Assembly (NCBI RefSeq): GCF_002812725.1
Contig: NZ_NMUN01000006.1
Coordinates: 29,565 to 93,564 of the forward strand
Length of the DNA: 64,000 nt
Source: Microbacterium sp. BR1
GTDB taxonomy: Bacteria > Actinomycetota > Actinomycetes > Actinomycetales > Microbacteriaceae
Direction of reading: 5' to 3'
Positions 52,861 through 61,438 of this stretch are shown here, piece after piece. Each line of letters starts with the position of its first letter. Position 1 is the stretch's first letter. Below the pieces are notes generated by a model, which worked only from the letters and a program-made list of their open reading frames with translations, had not been told where the DNA came from and searched no databases. The position numbers and the translations under genes are program-made.

Positions 52861-54492
52861 GTGGTAGACACCTCCGACCAGTTCCCGCCCGCCCCGTTTG
52901 ATATCGCGTTCGCCCGGTTCCGGGAGCTCGACGCATGGTACAGCGGTGACGCGACGACGCTTGCGGAGATCTACTCCGGAACCACTGCGGCAGCTGCACC
53001 GACGCACACGATCTCCGGGCGTTCGTACCGGGGCGGTGTGCTCGGGTCTTTGTCGAAGATGTTCATCGGGCAACCGGTGATCCCGGACGAGAAGCGCATG
53101 CGCATGCACTTGCCCCTCGCGGCTGACTTGTGCACGTTGTCGGCGGATCTGTTGTTCGGTGAGGCGCCGCAGGTGTTGTTCCGCCGCCCCGATGACGCAC
53201 CTGTCGCTGAGGGTGAGTTGAGGAAGGATCGGAAGCGGTGGGTTCACCCCGCACAGGCCCGCCTCGACAAGCTGATCTCCTCCGATGAGGCGCACGCTGA
53301 ACTGTTGCTCGCTGGCGAGTACTCGGCCGCGCTTGGTGGTTCGTACTTGGCGGTCGCGTGGGACGCGGACGTTGCTGAGCATGTGTTCCCGAAGGCATAC
53401 GCCGCGGACTGTGCGATCCCGACATTCCGTCACGGGCGTCTGCATGGTGTGAAGCTGTGGTCTGAGTACCACGACGGCAATGAAGTGTTCCGTCTCGTCG
53501 AGGAGCACAAGCCCGGTGTGATCGAGTACACCCTGTTCCGCGGCACGATCCGCACACTGGGCACGGCGGTGCAGATCGAGGAGCGTCCGGAGACAGCGCA
53601 TTACGCGAAGCTGCGCACCGCGGCTGACCTGGATGTTCCCGAAGGCGCGCTCCCGCAGACTGTTGCGATCGGCACAGGAACTGACCGGCTCGCGGTCACG
53701 TATTTGAAGAACGCTTCCCCCGTCCGCGATTGGCGGAAACTGGGTGTCCTCGCGGACCTGGGACGTTCCGACTTGGACGGGATTCAGGACGAGCTCGACA
53801 AGGTCGACCTGGCGTGGTCGTCGCTCATGCGGGACGTGGACAACGGGCAAGGCCGCCTCGTCGTCCCGGAGGAGATGCTCGAGATGTCCGGCAAGCCCGG
53901 CGAGGGCGCGAACTTCGACGTGTACCGGCAAGTGTTCACCCCGGTGAGCGGTTCCCTCGGGAAAGCTGCTGACGGTAACGGGCCCATGTCGATCGTGCAG
54001 TTCGCGATCCGTGTCGAGGAACACCTGGGTGTGATCAAGGCGTTGAAGCGGGAGATCGCGTCCGCTGTCGGATACTCCGAATCACACCTCGGGTTGGATG
54101 ACGCGCGGGGTGGGCAGACGGCGACGGAGATCGTCGCGGACCTGTCCGACAGTGAGCGCACCCGGGACAAGAAGGCGTTGTACGCGAAGGGTGCCCTCGC
54201 ACGCTGGTCGCTCGCGGCGTTGGAGATCGATAAGGCCGTGTTCCGGTCTGGTGAGCTCGGTGACCTCACGAACATGCCTGATGTGGTGTTCGCGCCGGTG
54301 TCGCAGGCTGACCCGGAGAAACTCGCTCGGACCGCGCAGTTGTTGGATGCGGCTCGCGCGGCTTCCCGCAAGGAGATCGTCCGCACTCTGCATTCCGATT
54401 GGGATGAGACGGAGATCGACGCGGAAGTGGAACTGATCATGCAGGAGATGGGCACACCAGCCCCGGACCCTGCCGGTTTCACTGGCGTCTGA
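52861..54492 (+). CDS. Portal protein (SPP1 gp6-like)
   Basis: 543 residues with GTG start. LSKMFIGQPVIPDEKRMRMH, LAADLCTLSADLLFGEAP and the C-terminal IASAVGYSESHLGLDD and GQTATEIVADLSDSERT fit the SPP1-type portal family. Forms the dodecameric DNA gate at the capsid vertex. Confidence 0.9.
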   Translation: MVDTSDQFPPAPFDIAFARFRELDAWYSGDATTLAEIYSGTTAAAAPTHTISGRSYRGGVLGSLSKMFIGQPVIPDEKRMRMHLPLAADLCTLSADLLFGEAPQVLFRRPDDAPVAEGELRKDRKRWVHPAQARLDKLISSDEAHAELLLAGEYSAALGGSYLAVAWDADVAEHVFPKAYAADCAIPTFRHGRLHGVKLWSEYHDGNEVFRLVEEHKPGVIEYTLFRGTIRTLGTAVQIEERPETAHYAKLRTAADLDVPEGALPQTVAIGTGTDRLAVTYLKNASPVRDWRKLGVLADLGRSDLDGIQDELDKVDLAWSSLMRDVDNGQGRLVVPEEMLEMSGKPGEGANFDVYRQVFTPVSGSLGKAADGNGPMSIVQFAIRVEEHLGVIKALKREIASAVGYSESHLGLDDARGGQTATEIVADLSDSERTRDKKALYAKGALARWSLAALEIDKAVFRSGELGDLTNMPDVVFAPVSQADPEKLARTAQLLDAARAASRKEIVRTLHSDWDETEIDAEVELIMQEMGTPAPDPAGFTGV

Positions 54493-54593
54493 TGCGTGTC
54501 TTGCTCGGCTTCACGTCCGGGATCATCGTGACCGTAACGGTCCTGAAAGTGTGGCGGGTCGTCATCGGTTGGGCGTTGTCGAGAGGCGACTGA
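54492..54593 (+). CDS. 33-residue membrane peptide
   Basis: ATG overlapping the portal stop by one base; MRVLLGFTSGIIVTVTVLKV then WRVVIGWALSRGD: one membrane helix. Its stop overlaps the next ATG. Confidence 0.5.
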   Translation: MRVLLGFTSGIIVTVTVLKVWRVVIGWALSRGD

Positions 54594-54736
54594 TGGACGT
54601 CGAAAAGCCGGTCCTGTTCCCGTGCGCGTGTGGACGGTTGTGGCCTTCACCGGGCTATGCGGCGGACTGTGCCGACCAGGATGCGATGGAAGCTGACGAC
54701 CGGGAGCATGTCCGGTTCTACCGGTCCAACAACTGA
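54593..54736 (+). CDS. 47-residue Cys-containing protein
   Basis: PVLFPCACGRLWPSPGYAAD with a later single Cys; acidic C-terminus. Unknown; sits between portal and minor capsid genes. Confidence 0.55.
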   Translation: MDVEKPVLFPCACGRLWPSPGYAADCADQDAMEADDREHVRFYRSNN

Positions 54737-54748
54737 TCGGGGGAACCC

Positions 54749-56002
54749 GTGGCTGTGTTCGTTCCGAACCCTGACCGTGGCTCCGTTGAGGAACTCGTCG
54801 AAGCCCTGTCTCTCGAGCTCGCGTCCCGGTACAGGGATGTGGAAGACGAACTGATCCGTCAGGTCGCCGCCCGTGCCCGCCGGGACATGGAACTCGCGAA
54901 TGAGCTCCCCGATCGCACGTTCGGCGGGCTCACCCTCACGGAACGGCGCCGGCAGAACCGGATTCTCGCTGAACTGTCCGCACACCGGGCGGTTGCTATC
55001 CGGGAACTGCAGGGCCAAGCGGTCGCGATGGTTGATCGACTCAAGGCCGCGGATCTCGCGCAACGTCTCGTCGATGTCGCTGCACGTGAGGGTGAAGCTG
55101 CCGCGGCCGCGCAACTCGGGTTCGCGGCACGTCAAGCCGCCCCCGCAATCGCGTTGCCGATGCTCGGTGGTCAGACGGCGGTGTCGGCGCTCACGTTGAC
55201 CGGTACGGCGACACAGGCCGCAACACTGGTCGCACTGTCGCTCGAGTCTCGCCTGGAGATCCTGAATCAGCGGATCACCCGGTACCCGCAGGACGCCTAT
55301 CAGCGGGTTGTGTCGCTCTACTCGCCGTCGACTCTGCTCGGTGTGACGACGTCACGTGTGCAGCAAGCGGCGACGGTGCAACGGTTCCTCGCGGAAGGCA
55401 TCACCGGGTTCGTGGATCGTTCGAACCGGCGTTGGACTGTCGGCGCCTACGCGGAAATGGCCGGACGTACCTCAGTGAATCGGGCGTTCAACGACGCCGG
55501 GACGTGGCGGATGGGTCAAGCCGGAATCCACCTCGTCACTGTGGTCCGCGGGCTCGACTCGTGTGCACGGTGCGCCGCGTGGGCGGGGAAGATCCTCTCC
55601 ACGGACGGAACACCCGCCGGGCCCCGGTTGCTGCCGCGACAGACCGGCACGGGAGCTGTGACCGTGGAAGTGTCCGGCACGGTCGACGAGGCTCGCGCGT
55701 CGGGCTGGAATCACCCGAACTGCAGGTGCCGTCTCGTGCCCTTCATGCCCGGCCTCACGGTCCCGCAAGAGGACACTACGTACGACGAGGCTGCGGAGAA
55801 GGAACGTGCCGAACAGCGGCGCCTCGAGCGTGACATTCGGGCCGCGAAACGCCGTGAGGTGTCCGCGATGGACGACATGTCCGGACGCCGCGCCAAAGCG
55901 GATGTGCGTGAAGCGCAAGCCGAGATGCGGGCGTTCATCGAACGCACCGGCCGCAACCGATCCTCGTACCGCGAACAACTCGGATTCGCGGACGGCCGAT
56001 AG
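54749..56002 (+). CDS. Minor capsid / MuF-like head morphogenesis protein
   Basis: 417 residues, GTG start. Helical N-terminal half, then the MuF-type C-terminal core with RTSVNRAFNDAGTWRMGQAG, VRGLDSCARCAAWAGKI and the signature GWNHPNCRCRLVPFMPG. Charged coiled-coil tail. Thought to bind the portal and be injected or packaged with DNA. Confidence 0.87.
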   Translation: MAVFVPNPDRGSVEELVEALSLELASRYRDVEDELIRQVAARARRDMELANELPDRTFGGLTLTERRRQNRILAELSAHRAVAIRELQGQAVAMVDRLKAADLAQRLVDVAAREGEAAAAAQLGFAARQAAPAIALPMLGGQTAVSALTLTGTATQAATLVALSLESRLEILNQRITRYPQDAYQRVVSLYSPSTLLGVTTSRVQQAATVQRFLAEGITGFVDRSNRRWTVGAYAEMAGRTSVNRAFNDAGTWRMGQAGIHLVTVVRGLDSCARCAAWAGKILSTDGTPAGPRLLPRQTGTGAVTVEVSGTVDEARASGWNHPNCRCRLVPFMPGLTVPQEDTTYDEAAEKERAEQRRLERDIRAAKRREVSAMDDMSGRRAKADVREAQAEMRAFIERTGRNRSSYREQLGFADGR

Positions 56003-56045
56003 ACGTCCCAGCACTCGGCTGGGCGAACGAACACCGGAGGTCAGC

Positions 56046-56291
56046 ATGGCAGAGTCCACGCCCGAACCCACCATCCTCGAACAGCGCTTCATGGCTGCTG
56101 CAACAGGGAAGCCGCCGACAGACGAGCAGCGCGCCGCTGTCGCTCAGATCACCGTCGCGGTCATCCACCTCGCGTCGCACATCGAGGCTCTCGTGCCCGC
56201 TGGCCGCAACAAGTCCCTCGCGCTCACCGCGCTCGAAGACGTGCAGATGCGCGCTAACCGCGGCATATTCGCCACCGGCCCATCCGCCTGA
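56046..56291 (+). CDS. Acb2/Tad1-hairpin-like small protein (candidate anti-CBASS)
   Basis: 81 residues: two helices joined by a loop. The first, DEQRAAVAQITVAVIHLASH, leads into IEALVPAGRNKS and the second, LALTALEDVQMRANRGIFA. This matches what I recall of the Acb2/Tad1 hairpin family (DUF7681): the I-x-x-L-x-P-x-x-x-x-K/R-S-L-A-L-T-x-L-E-x-x-x-M-x-A-N pattern. Acb2 hexamers bind cyclic oligonucleotides and block CBASS. It lies between minor capsid and scaffold genes. Assignment is by pattern only. Confidence 0.62.
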   Translation: MAESTPEPTILEQRFMAAATGKPPTDEQRAAVAQITVAVIHLASHIEALVPAGRNKSLALTALEDVQMRANRGIFATGPSA

Positions 56292-56294
56292 CCA

Positions 56295-56438
56295 ATGATG
56301 ATCCTCACGGTCGAGTTCCGTGATCACGCTCACGCCCCGTGGAAACGGTCGCACGCGGCATGGTCGTTCGAAGACCTCATGTGGTTGAACCGGGCGTGCG
56401 GGTACGAGAAGTACCGCGTATCGAGGATCGCCGCCTGA
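56295..56438 (+). CDS. 47-residue phage protein
   Basis: MMILTVEFRDHAHAPWKRSH, then AWSFEDLMWLNRACGYEKYR. Two ATG codons in tandem; starts 3 bp after the previous stop. Aromatic and basic; unknown. Confidence 0.55.
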   Translation: MMILTVEFRDHAHAPWKRSHAAWSFEDLMWLNRACGYEKYRVSRIAA

Positions 56439-56688
56439 ACTGAGCTCGGGTGTCAACGCGGAACTTGTCCCGCGAAGGCCTCCCATAATCGCCTGCTCCT
56501 TTCTCAGGCGTGGAGATGCACCTGCACCCGAATGCGGGGGCCTGGTGGCGACTTCCCTCGCTCCCAGTCCCCCGCCCCATAGTCCCCGCGCCGCTGTTGA
56601 CCCTGCGCTTCGGCGGCGCGGCCCAAACTTCCTACACGCAGGGTGTGGGAATCACCGATCCCGGCAGGCCCGGGGGAAGAAGAAGACC
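56439..56688 (+). other. 250-bp non-coding leader before the scaffold gene
   Basis: No convincing coding frame. It has a CGCCTG/CAGGCG hairpin at its start, an inverted GCGCCGC/GCGGCGC pair near the middle, and a purine-rich GGGGGAAGAAGAAG before the scaffold ATG. May act as a regulated leader or contain a late promoter that I cannot identify. Confidence 0.4.
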
Positions 56689-57372
56689 ATGACCGATCCG
56701 AACCCCACTCCTCCCGTCCCGCCGGCACCCCCGGCCCCGCCAGCGCCCGATCCTGCGGCACCTCCCGCGCCCGCTGCCCCGCCGTGGGGTGATGACCCGT
56801 CGAAGTTCGATCCGGACAAGGCGTGGAAGCTGATCGAGAACCTCCGCACGGAAGCTGCCGAACGGCAGACGAAGACGGACGCCGCGATCCAGGCTGCTGC
56901 GGAGAAGGCGCAGAAGGACACGCTCGCACAGTTCGCGAAGCTCCTCACCGGGGAGAAGGAACCCGAAACGGACCCCGCGAAACTGTCGGCCACGATCGCG
57001 GAGAAGGATCAGGCGCTCACCGCCGCACAGACCGCCGCGGTTGACGCTCAGCGCATCGCACAGGTCGCGATCCACGGCACCAGCCTCGGCGCGAACCTGA
57101 CCGCGCTCCTCGCCGACCCGGCATTCAAGACCTCCCTCGCATCGGTAGACCCGACGCAGGAGGCGGACATCAAGTCCGTCATCACCAAGGCGCTCCAGGC
57201 GAACGCCGCACTCAAGCAGCCCCCCGCGCGTTCAGGTGACGTCGCTCCCACGGGCCCGACCGTCCAGTCCCTCGAAGCTCAGCTGAAGAACGCTGAGGAG
57301 AAGAAGGATGCGGGCGAAATCATCCGACTGACTCGCGCGATCGTGTACGCACGCAACGCGCAGTCCGCATAA
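56689..57372 (+). CDS. Capsid scaffold protein
   Basis: 227 residues. A Pro/Ala-rich disordered N-terminus (PPVPPAPPAPPAPDPAAPP) is followed by long coiled-coil helices (AWKLIENLRTEAAERQTKTD, and AEKDQALTAAQTAAVDAQR). Its position directly before the major capsid gene and its composition are those of phage scaffolds. Confidence 0.85.
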   Translation: MTDPNPTPPVPPAPPAPPAPDPAAPPAPAAPPWGDDPSKFDPDKAWKLIENLRTEAAERQTKTDAAIQAAAEKAQKDTLAQFAKLLTGEKEPETDPAKLSATIAEKDQALTAAQTAAVDAQRIAQVAIHGTSLGANLTALLADPAFKTSLASVDPTQEADIKSVITKALQANAALKQPPARSGDVAPTGPTVQSLEAQLKNAEEKKDAGEIIRLTRAIVYARNAQSA

Positions 57373-57405
57373 CCCGTCGCTTCGGCGACAGAAACGGAGA
57401 CCAGC

Positions 57406-58602
57406 ATGGCTGGAATCAGCGGGCAGGGGACCACATACAACCTGCCCAACTACGTGGGGCCACTCTTCCAGGTGAGCCCCGAAGACACCCCGTTCCTCTC
57501 CGCGATCGGTGGTCTCACCGGTGGCGAAGAGGTCAAGTCGACCGAGTTCGAATGGCAGACGGAAGACCTCCGCGCGCCGGAGCCGAACCGGTCACGTCTC
57601 GAGGGCGCGAACGCACCGACGTCGGACCAGCGTGTCCGCGCGAACGTGACGAACGTCGTCGAGATCCACCAGGAGACCGTCGAGGTTTCGTACACGAAGC
57701 AGGCCGCTACCGGTCAGCACTCGGGCACGAACAACGACCAGACCAACCCGGTCCAGGCGGAACTCCCCCACCAGATCACCAACGCCCTCAAGGCGAAGGC
57801 GACCGACATCGAGGCGTCGTTCCTCATCGGGCAGTACAACAAGCCGTCTGACAACACGACCGCCCGGAAGACGCGTGGTCTGATCCCTGCGATCACGACC
57901 AACGTCATCGAACTCGGTGAGGCGCACGCTGCCCTGTCGGCCACAACCGACACGATCGCGGAGACCTCGACCACGCTCGCCAACGGTGACGCGGTCCGGT
58001 TCACCGACGTGGGCGCTTCGACGGCGATCTTCCTGAACCGCGTGTACTACGTGGTCGGTAAGACGACGAACGCGTTCAAGGTCGCCGCGACCCTCGGCGG
58101 TACGGCGATCACGATCGGCACCGCGACCGTTGCGCTGTCGAAGCTGACCACCGCTGGTCCCACGAAGGAGTCGTACGACGCCCTCTTCCAGCTGGTGTTC
58201 GACAACGGTGGCATGCGGGAAGGTGCGACGCAGACCATCATGGTCGGCTCGCGTCAGAAGCGGTCCCTGTCGACGGCGTACGCGAAGGCGTTCGGTCAGT
58301 ACCAGGAGGCGTCCCGGAACGTCGGTGGTGTGAACTTCACGACCATCATGACGGACTTCGGAACGTTCAACGTGATCCTCGACCGGTGGATGCCGGCCGA
58401 TTCGTTCGCGGTCGTGTCGCTCGAGCAGTGCAAGCCGAAGTTCCTCCGGATCCCCGACAAGGGGCACTTCTTCGAGGAGCCGCTGGCGAAGGTCGGCGCC
58501 TCCGACAAGGTGCAGATCTACGGTGAGGTCGGCCTGCAGTACGGCAACGAGAAGGCGCACGGAATCATCCGTGGCCTGCCCGTCGCCCCTGTGTGGTCGT
58601 AG
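57406..58602 (+). CDS. Major capsid protein (SU10/DUF5309-like HK97 fold)
   Basis: 398 residues. VSPEDTPFLSAIGGLTGGEE, VEVSYTKQAATGQHSG, ALFQLVFDNGGMREGATQTI and the C-terminal PVAPVWS fit the DUF5309/SU10 major head protein family. A variable insertion (about 175-245, Thr/Ala-rich with TLANGDAVRFTDVGAS) looks like an added beta domain, possibly surface-exposed. Confidence 0.9.
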   Translation: MAGISGQGTTYNLPNYVGPLFQVSPEDTPFLSAIGGLTGGEEVKSTEFEWQTEDLRAPEPNRSRLEGANAPTSDQRVRANVTNVVEIHQETVEVSYTKQAATGQHSGTNNDQTNPVQAELPHQITNALKAKATDIEASFLIGQYNKPSDNTTARKTRGLIPAITTNVIELGEAHAALSATTDTIAETSTTLANGDAVRFTDVGASTAIFLNRVYYVVGKTTNAFKVAATLGGTAITIGTATVALSKLTTAGPTKESYDALFQLVFDNGGMREGATQTIMVGSRQKRSLSTAYAKAFGQYQEASRNVGGVNFTTIMTDFGTFNVILDRWMPADSFAVVSLEQCKPKFLRIPDKGHFFEEPLAKVGASDKVQIYGEVGLQYGNEKAHGIIRGLPVAPVWS

Positions 58603-58610
58603 CACGTGAA

Positions 58611-58651
58611 TGATCCCGGGGCGGGGTGTTCTGCCCTCCGCCCCGGGATCA
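58611..58651 (+). terminator. Strong hairpin after the major capsid gene
   Basis: TGATCCCGGGGCGG and CCGCCCCGGGATCA form a perfect 14-bp stem with a 13-nt loop, 8 bp after the capsid stop. Likely lowers transcription of downstream connector genes relative to capsid. Confidence 0.8.
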
Positions 58652-58671
58652 CCAACCGGAAGGGAAGCGTC

Positions 58672-59037
58672 ATGCGCATCATCCACCCCCGCCCTGCTCT
58701 GGGCCGTCAGTCTGCCCTCGGTGTCGATTTCCGTGACGGTGTCGCAGTGGTCGAGTCTCTGCACCCGGAACGTGAGCTCGCGCTCATCCGCCACGGGTAC
58801 ACGATCGAACCAGACCTCGAGGTGGAAGCCCCGCACCAGGAGGCCATCGGGGAACCGATAATCGACCTCGCCGTCTTGTCGCGTGCAGAACTCCGCGACA
58901 TTGCCGAGGTGGAGGGTCTCGAGGTCACCACGAAGATGACCCGCGACCAGCTGATCAAGGCCATCTCCAGTCTCCCCGCCACCCCTATCCCTGGCGACGT
59001 CGACAACGGTGACGGTTCGTTCACCGGCGGGGTGTGA
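58672..59037 (+). CDS. Head protein with HeH/Rho-N-like C-terminus
   Basis: 121 residues from ATG 58672 (GGAAGGGAAG upstream). LSRAELRDIAEVEGLEVTTK then TRDQLIKAISSL form a helix-extended-loop-helix motif, common in small proteins after capsid genes. Possible head decoration or completion protein. GTGA overlap with the next gene. Confidence 0.65.
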   Translation: MRIIHPRPALGRQSALGVDFRDGVAVVESLHPERELALIRHGYTIEPDLEVEAPHQEAIGEPIIDLAVLSRAELRDIAEVEGLEVTTKMTRDQLIKAISSLPATPIPGDVDNGDGSFTGGV

Positions 59038-59456
59038 CCGTGTCCCGCATTTACGCGACCCCCGGCGATTACGACACGTTCGCTGAGGAACCTTTCGAGG
59101 GTACGGCGACGCTCCTCACGAAACGACTCCGGGCAGCATCGATCGAGGTTGAGAAAATCACCCGCCGCGCATGGTACGACACCGACACGGACGGTTACCC
59201 GACCGACACGGACATCAGTGCGGCGTTCACCGAAGCGACGTGCGCGATCGTCGAGTACTGGGTGGAAACAGACGACCCGATGGGTGTGGAAACGCTCGAG
59301 GGTGCCGTGAAGATCGGTTCCGTGTCGCTCGGCACCACCTCCAGCAGTGCGACGGTCCTCAGCGAGGGTGAGAAGTTGGCCCGCCGGATCGGGTCACGCG
59401 CGCTCGACATTCTCGCGAACGCCGGCCTCATCAACTCGGCCGTATCCCACAGCTAG
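59034..59456 (+). CDS. Head-tail connector (gp6-like adaptor)
   Basis: 140 residues. RIYATPGDYDTFAEEPFEG, LTKRLRAASIEVEKITRRAW and AFTEATCAIVEYWVETDDP are typical of the helical adaptor ring that follows the capsid gene. Confidence 0.78.
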   Translation: MTVSRIYATPGDYDTFAEEPFEGTATLLTKRLRAASIEVEKITRRAWYDTDTDGYPTDTDISAAFTEATCAIVEYWVETDDPMGVETLEGAVKIGSVSLGTTSSSATVLSEGEKLARRIGSRALDILANAGLINSAVSHS

Positions 59457-59465
59457 GAGCACGTC

Positions 59466-59810
59466 ATGGCCCGGCTCAGGAAACGGCACCTCCCGCACAG
59501 GGTCACGTTGCAGATGTTCCAGGGGGACACTGCGGAGAGTGACAGTTGGGGCACCGCTGTTGCGGATGTGCCCGCGTACGTGGAGCAGAAGACACGGCTG
59601 GTCGTTGACCGCCGGTCGAACTCCACGACGAAGGGGCAGGAAGTCACCTCGACCACCTTCGTGGTCCTGCTGCTCGAGAACGACGTGCAACCCCGCACCC
59701 GCGTGACCGTGTGGGGTGGAACATCCCGGGCCCGCACATCCGAAGTCATCGACTCGGCGTACTACGAGTATCCGGGCGCCCCTTCCCATGTCGAGCTTTT
59801 TCTGGAATGA
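59466..59810 (+). CDS. Head-tail stopper-like protein
   Basis: 114 residues, beta-rich. The N-terminal RHLPHRVTLQMFQGDTAESD resembles the head closure family (gp7/SPP1 gp16), and ends SAYYEYPGAPSHVELFLE. GGAGCACGTC precedes the ATG. Confidence 0.72.
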   Translation: MARLRKRHLPHRVTLQMFQGDTAESDSWGTAVADVPAYVEQKTRLVVDRRSNSTTKGQEVTSTTFVVLLLENDVQPRTRVTVWGGTSRARTSEVIDSAYYEYPGAPSHVELFLE

Positions 59811-59819
59811 GGTGACCAC

Positions 59820-60182
59820 ATGGGTGTTCGCGCTGTCGTAACCATGACGAACAACCTCACCCGCGCCGGTGACGAGATCACCGCCGACCTTGTGCAGGGC
59901 GTGAACCTGGCCCTCGAACGACTCCTCACCCTCGCTGTCGACAAATCCCCGTGGGATCAGGGCACCCTCGCCGGAACCGGCGCTGTGGAGCCCGCGACAG
60001 ACCCCGATGAGGGCGGCGCAGTCACGTTCGACACCCCGTACGCGGCCCGCCTGCACGAGCACCCGGAGTACAACTTCTCCACCGACTCGAACCCGAACGC
60101 CCAGGGCAAGTACCTGGAGAACGCGGCGGTCGAGAACAAGAAAGAACTGGGCGACATCATCAGGAAGCAGGCGCAACGGTGA
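59820..60182 (+). CDS. HK97 gp10-like minor tail protein
   Basis: 120 residues. DKSPWDQGTLAGTG and DTPYAARLHEHPEYNF are the standard HK97-gp10 pattern (S-P-x-D-x-G-x-L ... Y-A-x-x-x-H-E). The stop overlaps the next GTG. Confidence 0.85.
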   Translation: MGVRAVVTMTNNLTRAGDEITADLVQGVNLALERLLTLAVDKSPWDQGTLAGTGAVEPATDPDEGGAVTFDTPYAARLHEHPEYNFSTDSNPNAQGKYLENAAVENKKELGDIIRKQAQR

Positions 60183-60589
60183 CTGACGCACCTGAACTGA
60201 TCCTGCGTCGCACTCTCGCGTCCATGCTCGACGCCGCCGACCTCGCCGTCTACCAGCCCACCGGCACGATCCCCGAACGCGGAATCCGCCTCGACGGCGT
60301 GTTCCCCACGAGCACCAGCGAGTTCACCGTCCTCACCTCGCTCCCCACGGTGCGCGACGGGCGCGCGGACGCCCTGTATCGGGTGCAGGTGTATACGCGC
60401 CGCACCGGGTCACCGAACGTCACCGAGAAGTGGGCTGTAGACCTCGCGGCCCTGCTCGACCACAAGGAATACACACCCCAGGTTCTCGGGATCTCGTGGG
60501 CTGAGGAAACCTCGAGGCTCCCGTTCGACCCGGACGCTCAGGGACGCCCCGCCGTCGCGTGCACGTACCAGTTCCGCGGCCGCGCGTAA
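60179..60589 (+). CDS. Tail terminator-like protein
   Basis: 136 residues, GTG start. LYRVQVYTRRTGSPNVTEKW and the C-terminal VACTYQFRGRA are like gpU/tail-completion proteins at this position in siphoviruses. Confidence 0.72.
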   Translation: MTDAPELILRRTLASMLDAADLAVYQPTGTIPERGIRLDGVFPTSTSEFTVLTSLPTVRDGRADALYRVQVYTRRTGSPNVTEKWAVDLAALLDHKEYTPQVLGISWAEETSRLPFDPDAQGRPAVACTYQFRGRA

Positions 60590-60613
60590 CCACCCCATAG
60601 ACCGCCCCTCCGC

Positions 60614-60650
60614 GTGAGGGGTCGTCGGCAGGCGCCGACATCCCCACAAC
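60614..60650 (+). other. Two small hairpins before the tail tube gene
   Basis: CCCCT/AGGGG and GTCGG/CCGAC stems lie side by side in the 78-bp gap. They may tune the step up to major tail protein expression. Confidence 0.35.
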
Positions 60651-60667
60651 AAACAAGGAGAATCATC

Positions 60668-61417
60668 GTGGCTGACCACACCCTGTACGACACCACCGCC
60701 CCCTCGGACGGTTCCCTCGCGCTCGCGCACCAGAAGATCCTGCGACTCAAGCAGTCCGGCGTCTTCCAGAACATCACCGGCGACATCAACAACCTCGCCG
60801 GCAACCCCACCCCGATCACCGTGCAGCGTGAGGTGTACGGCACGAAGGGGCGCCAGTCGCAGGACATCATCGGCTACAACTTCGCACCGACGTTCGCGGT
60901 CGAGGGTGTCCGTGACCCAGTCACGAAGCTGCTCGTCGCCGGTCAGGCGTGGCTCGTCGACCTGCTCGACGCCGCGTTCTCGGAGGGTGAGGACAACAAG
61001 CGCGAGTTCCAGTGGTTCGACGCGCTCGACGACCGTCTCCCCGCCTTCCAGGGCACGTTCTCGGTCGCTGTCGCGGACCTGAACACCGGGTACGCCGACA
61101 AGGGCGGGTGGACGTTCACGCTCACGAACGACGGTGTCGTTCAGCGCATCACGTCGCCGATCGCGGGTGACGGTACGCCGATCCTCGAGTCCGCGACCCC
61201 CTCGGGGCAGACCACCGGCGACCTCATCGTGGTCCGCGGGTACGGTCTCGCATCGACGGTATCGGCAACGATCGACACCCAGTCGGTCGCGGAGATCCGT
61301 ATCGTCGACGACAACGCGGTGGTCCTCCTGATCCCGGCGACCGTGTCGGGTTCTGCCCCGATCATCGTCACCAACGCCGAGGGCGCCTCCAACTCCCTCG
61401 CCTACACGGCCGCGTAG
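60668..61417 (+). CDS. Major tail (tube) protein with IPT/TIG-like domain
   Basis: 249 residues; GTG start after ACAAGGAGAATC. An N-terminal tube domain (FAPTFAVEGVRDPVTKLLVA, FQWFDALDDRLPAFQGTFSV) is followed from about residue 170 by an Ig-like IPT/TIG domain (LESATPSGQTTGDLIVVRGY, SAPIIVTNAEGASNSLAY). Added Ig-like domains on tail tubes are known to decorate the tail surface. Confidence 0.85.
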   Translation: MADHTLYDTTAPSDGSLALAHQKILRLKQSGVFQNITGDINNLAGNPTPITVQREVYGTKGRQSQDIIGYNFAPTFAVEGVRDPVTKLLVAGQAWLVDLLDAAFSEGEDNKREFQWFDALDDRLPAFQGTFSVAVADLNTGYADKGGWTFTLTNDGVVQRITSPIAGDGTPILESATPSGQTTGDLIVVRGYGLASTVSATIDTQSVAEIRIVDDNAVVLLIPATVSGSAPIIVTNAEGASNSLAYTAA

Positions 61418-61438
61418 TCAGAGAGCGCAGGGACTCTG

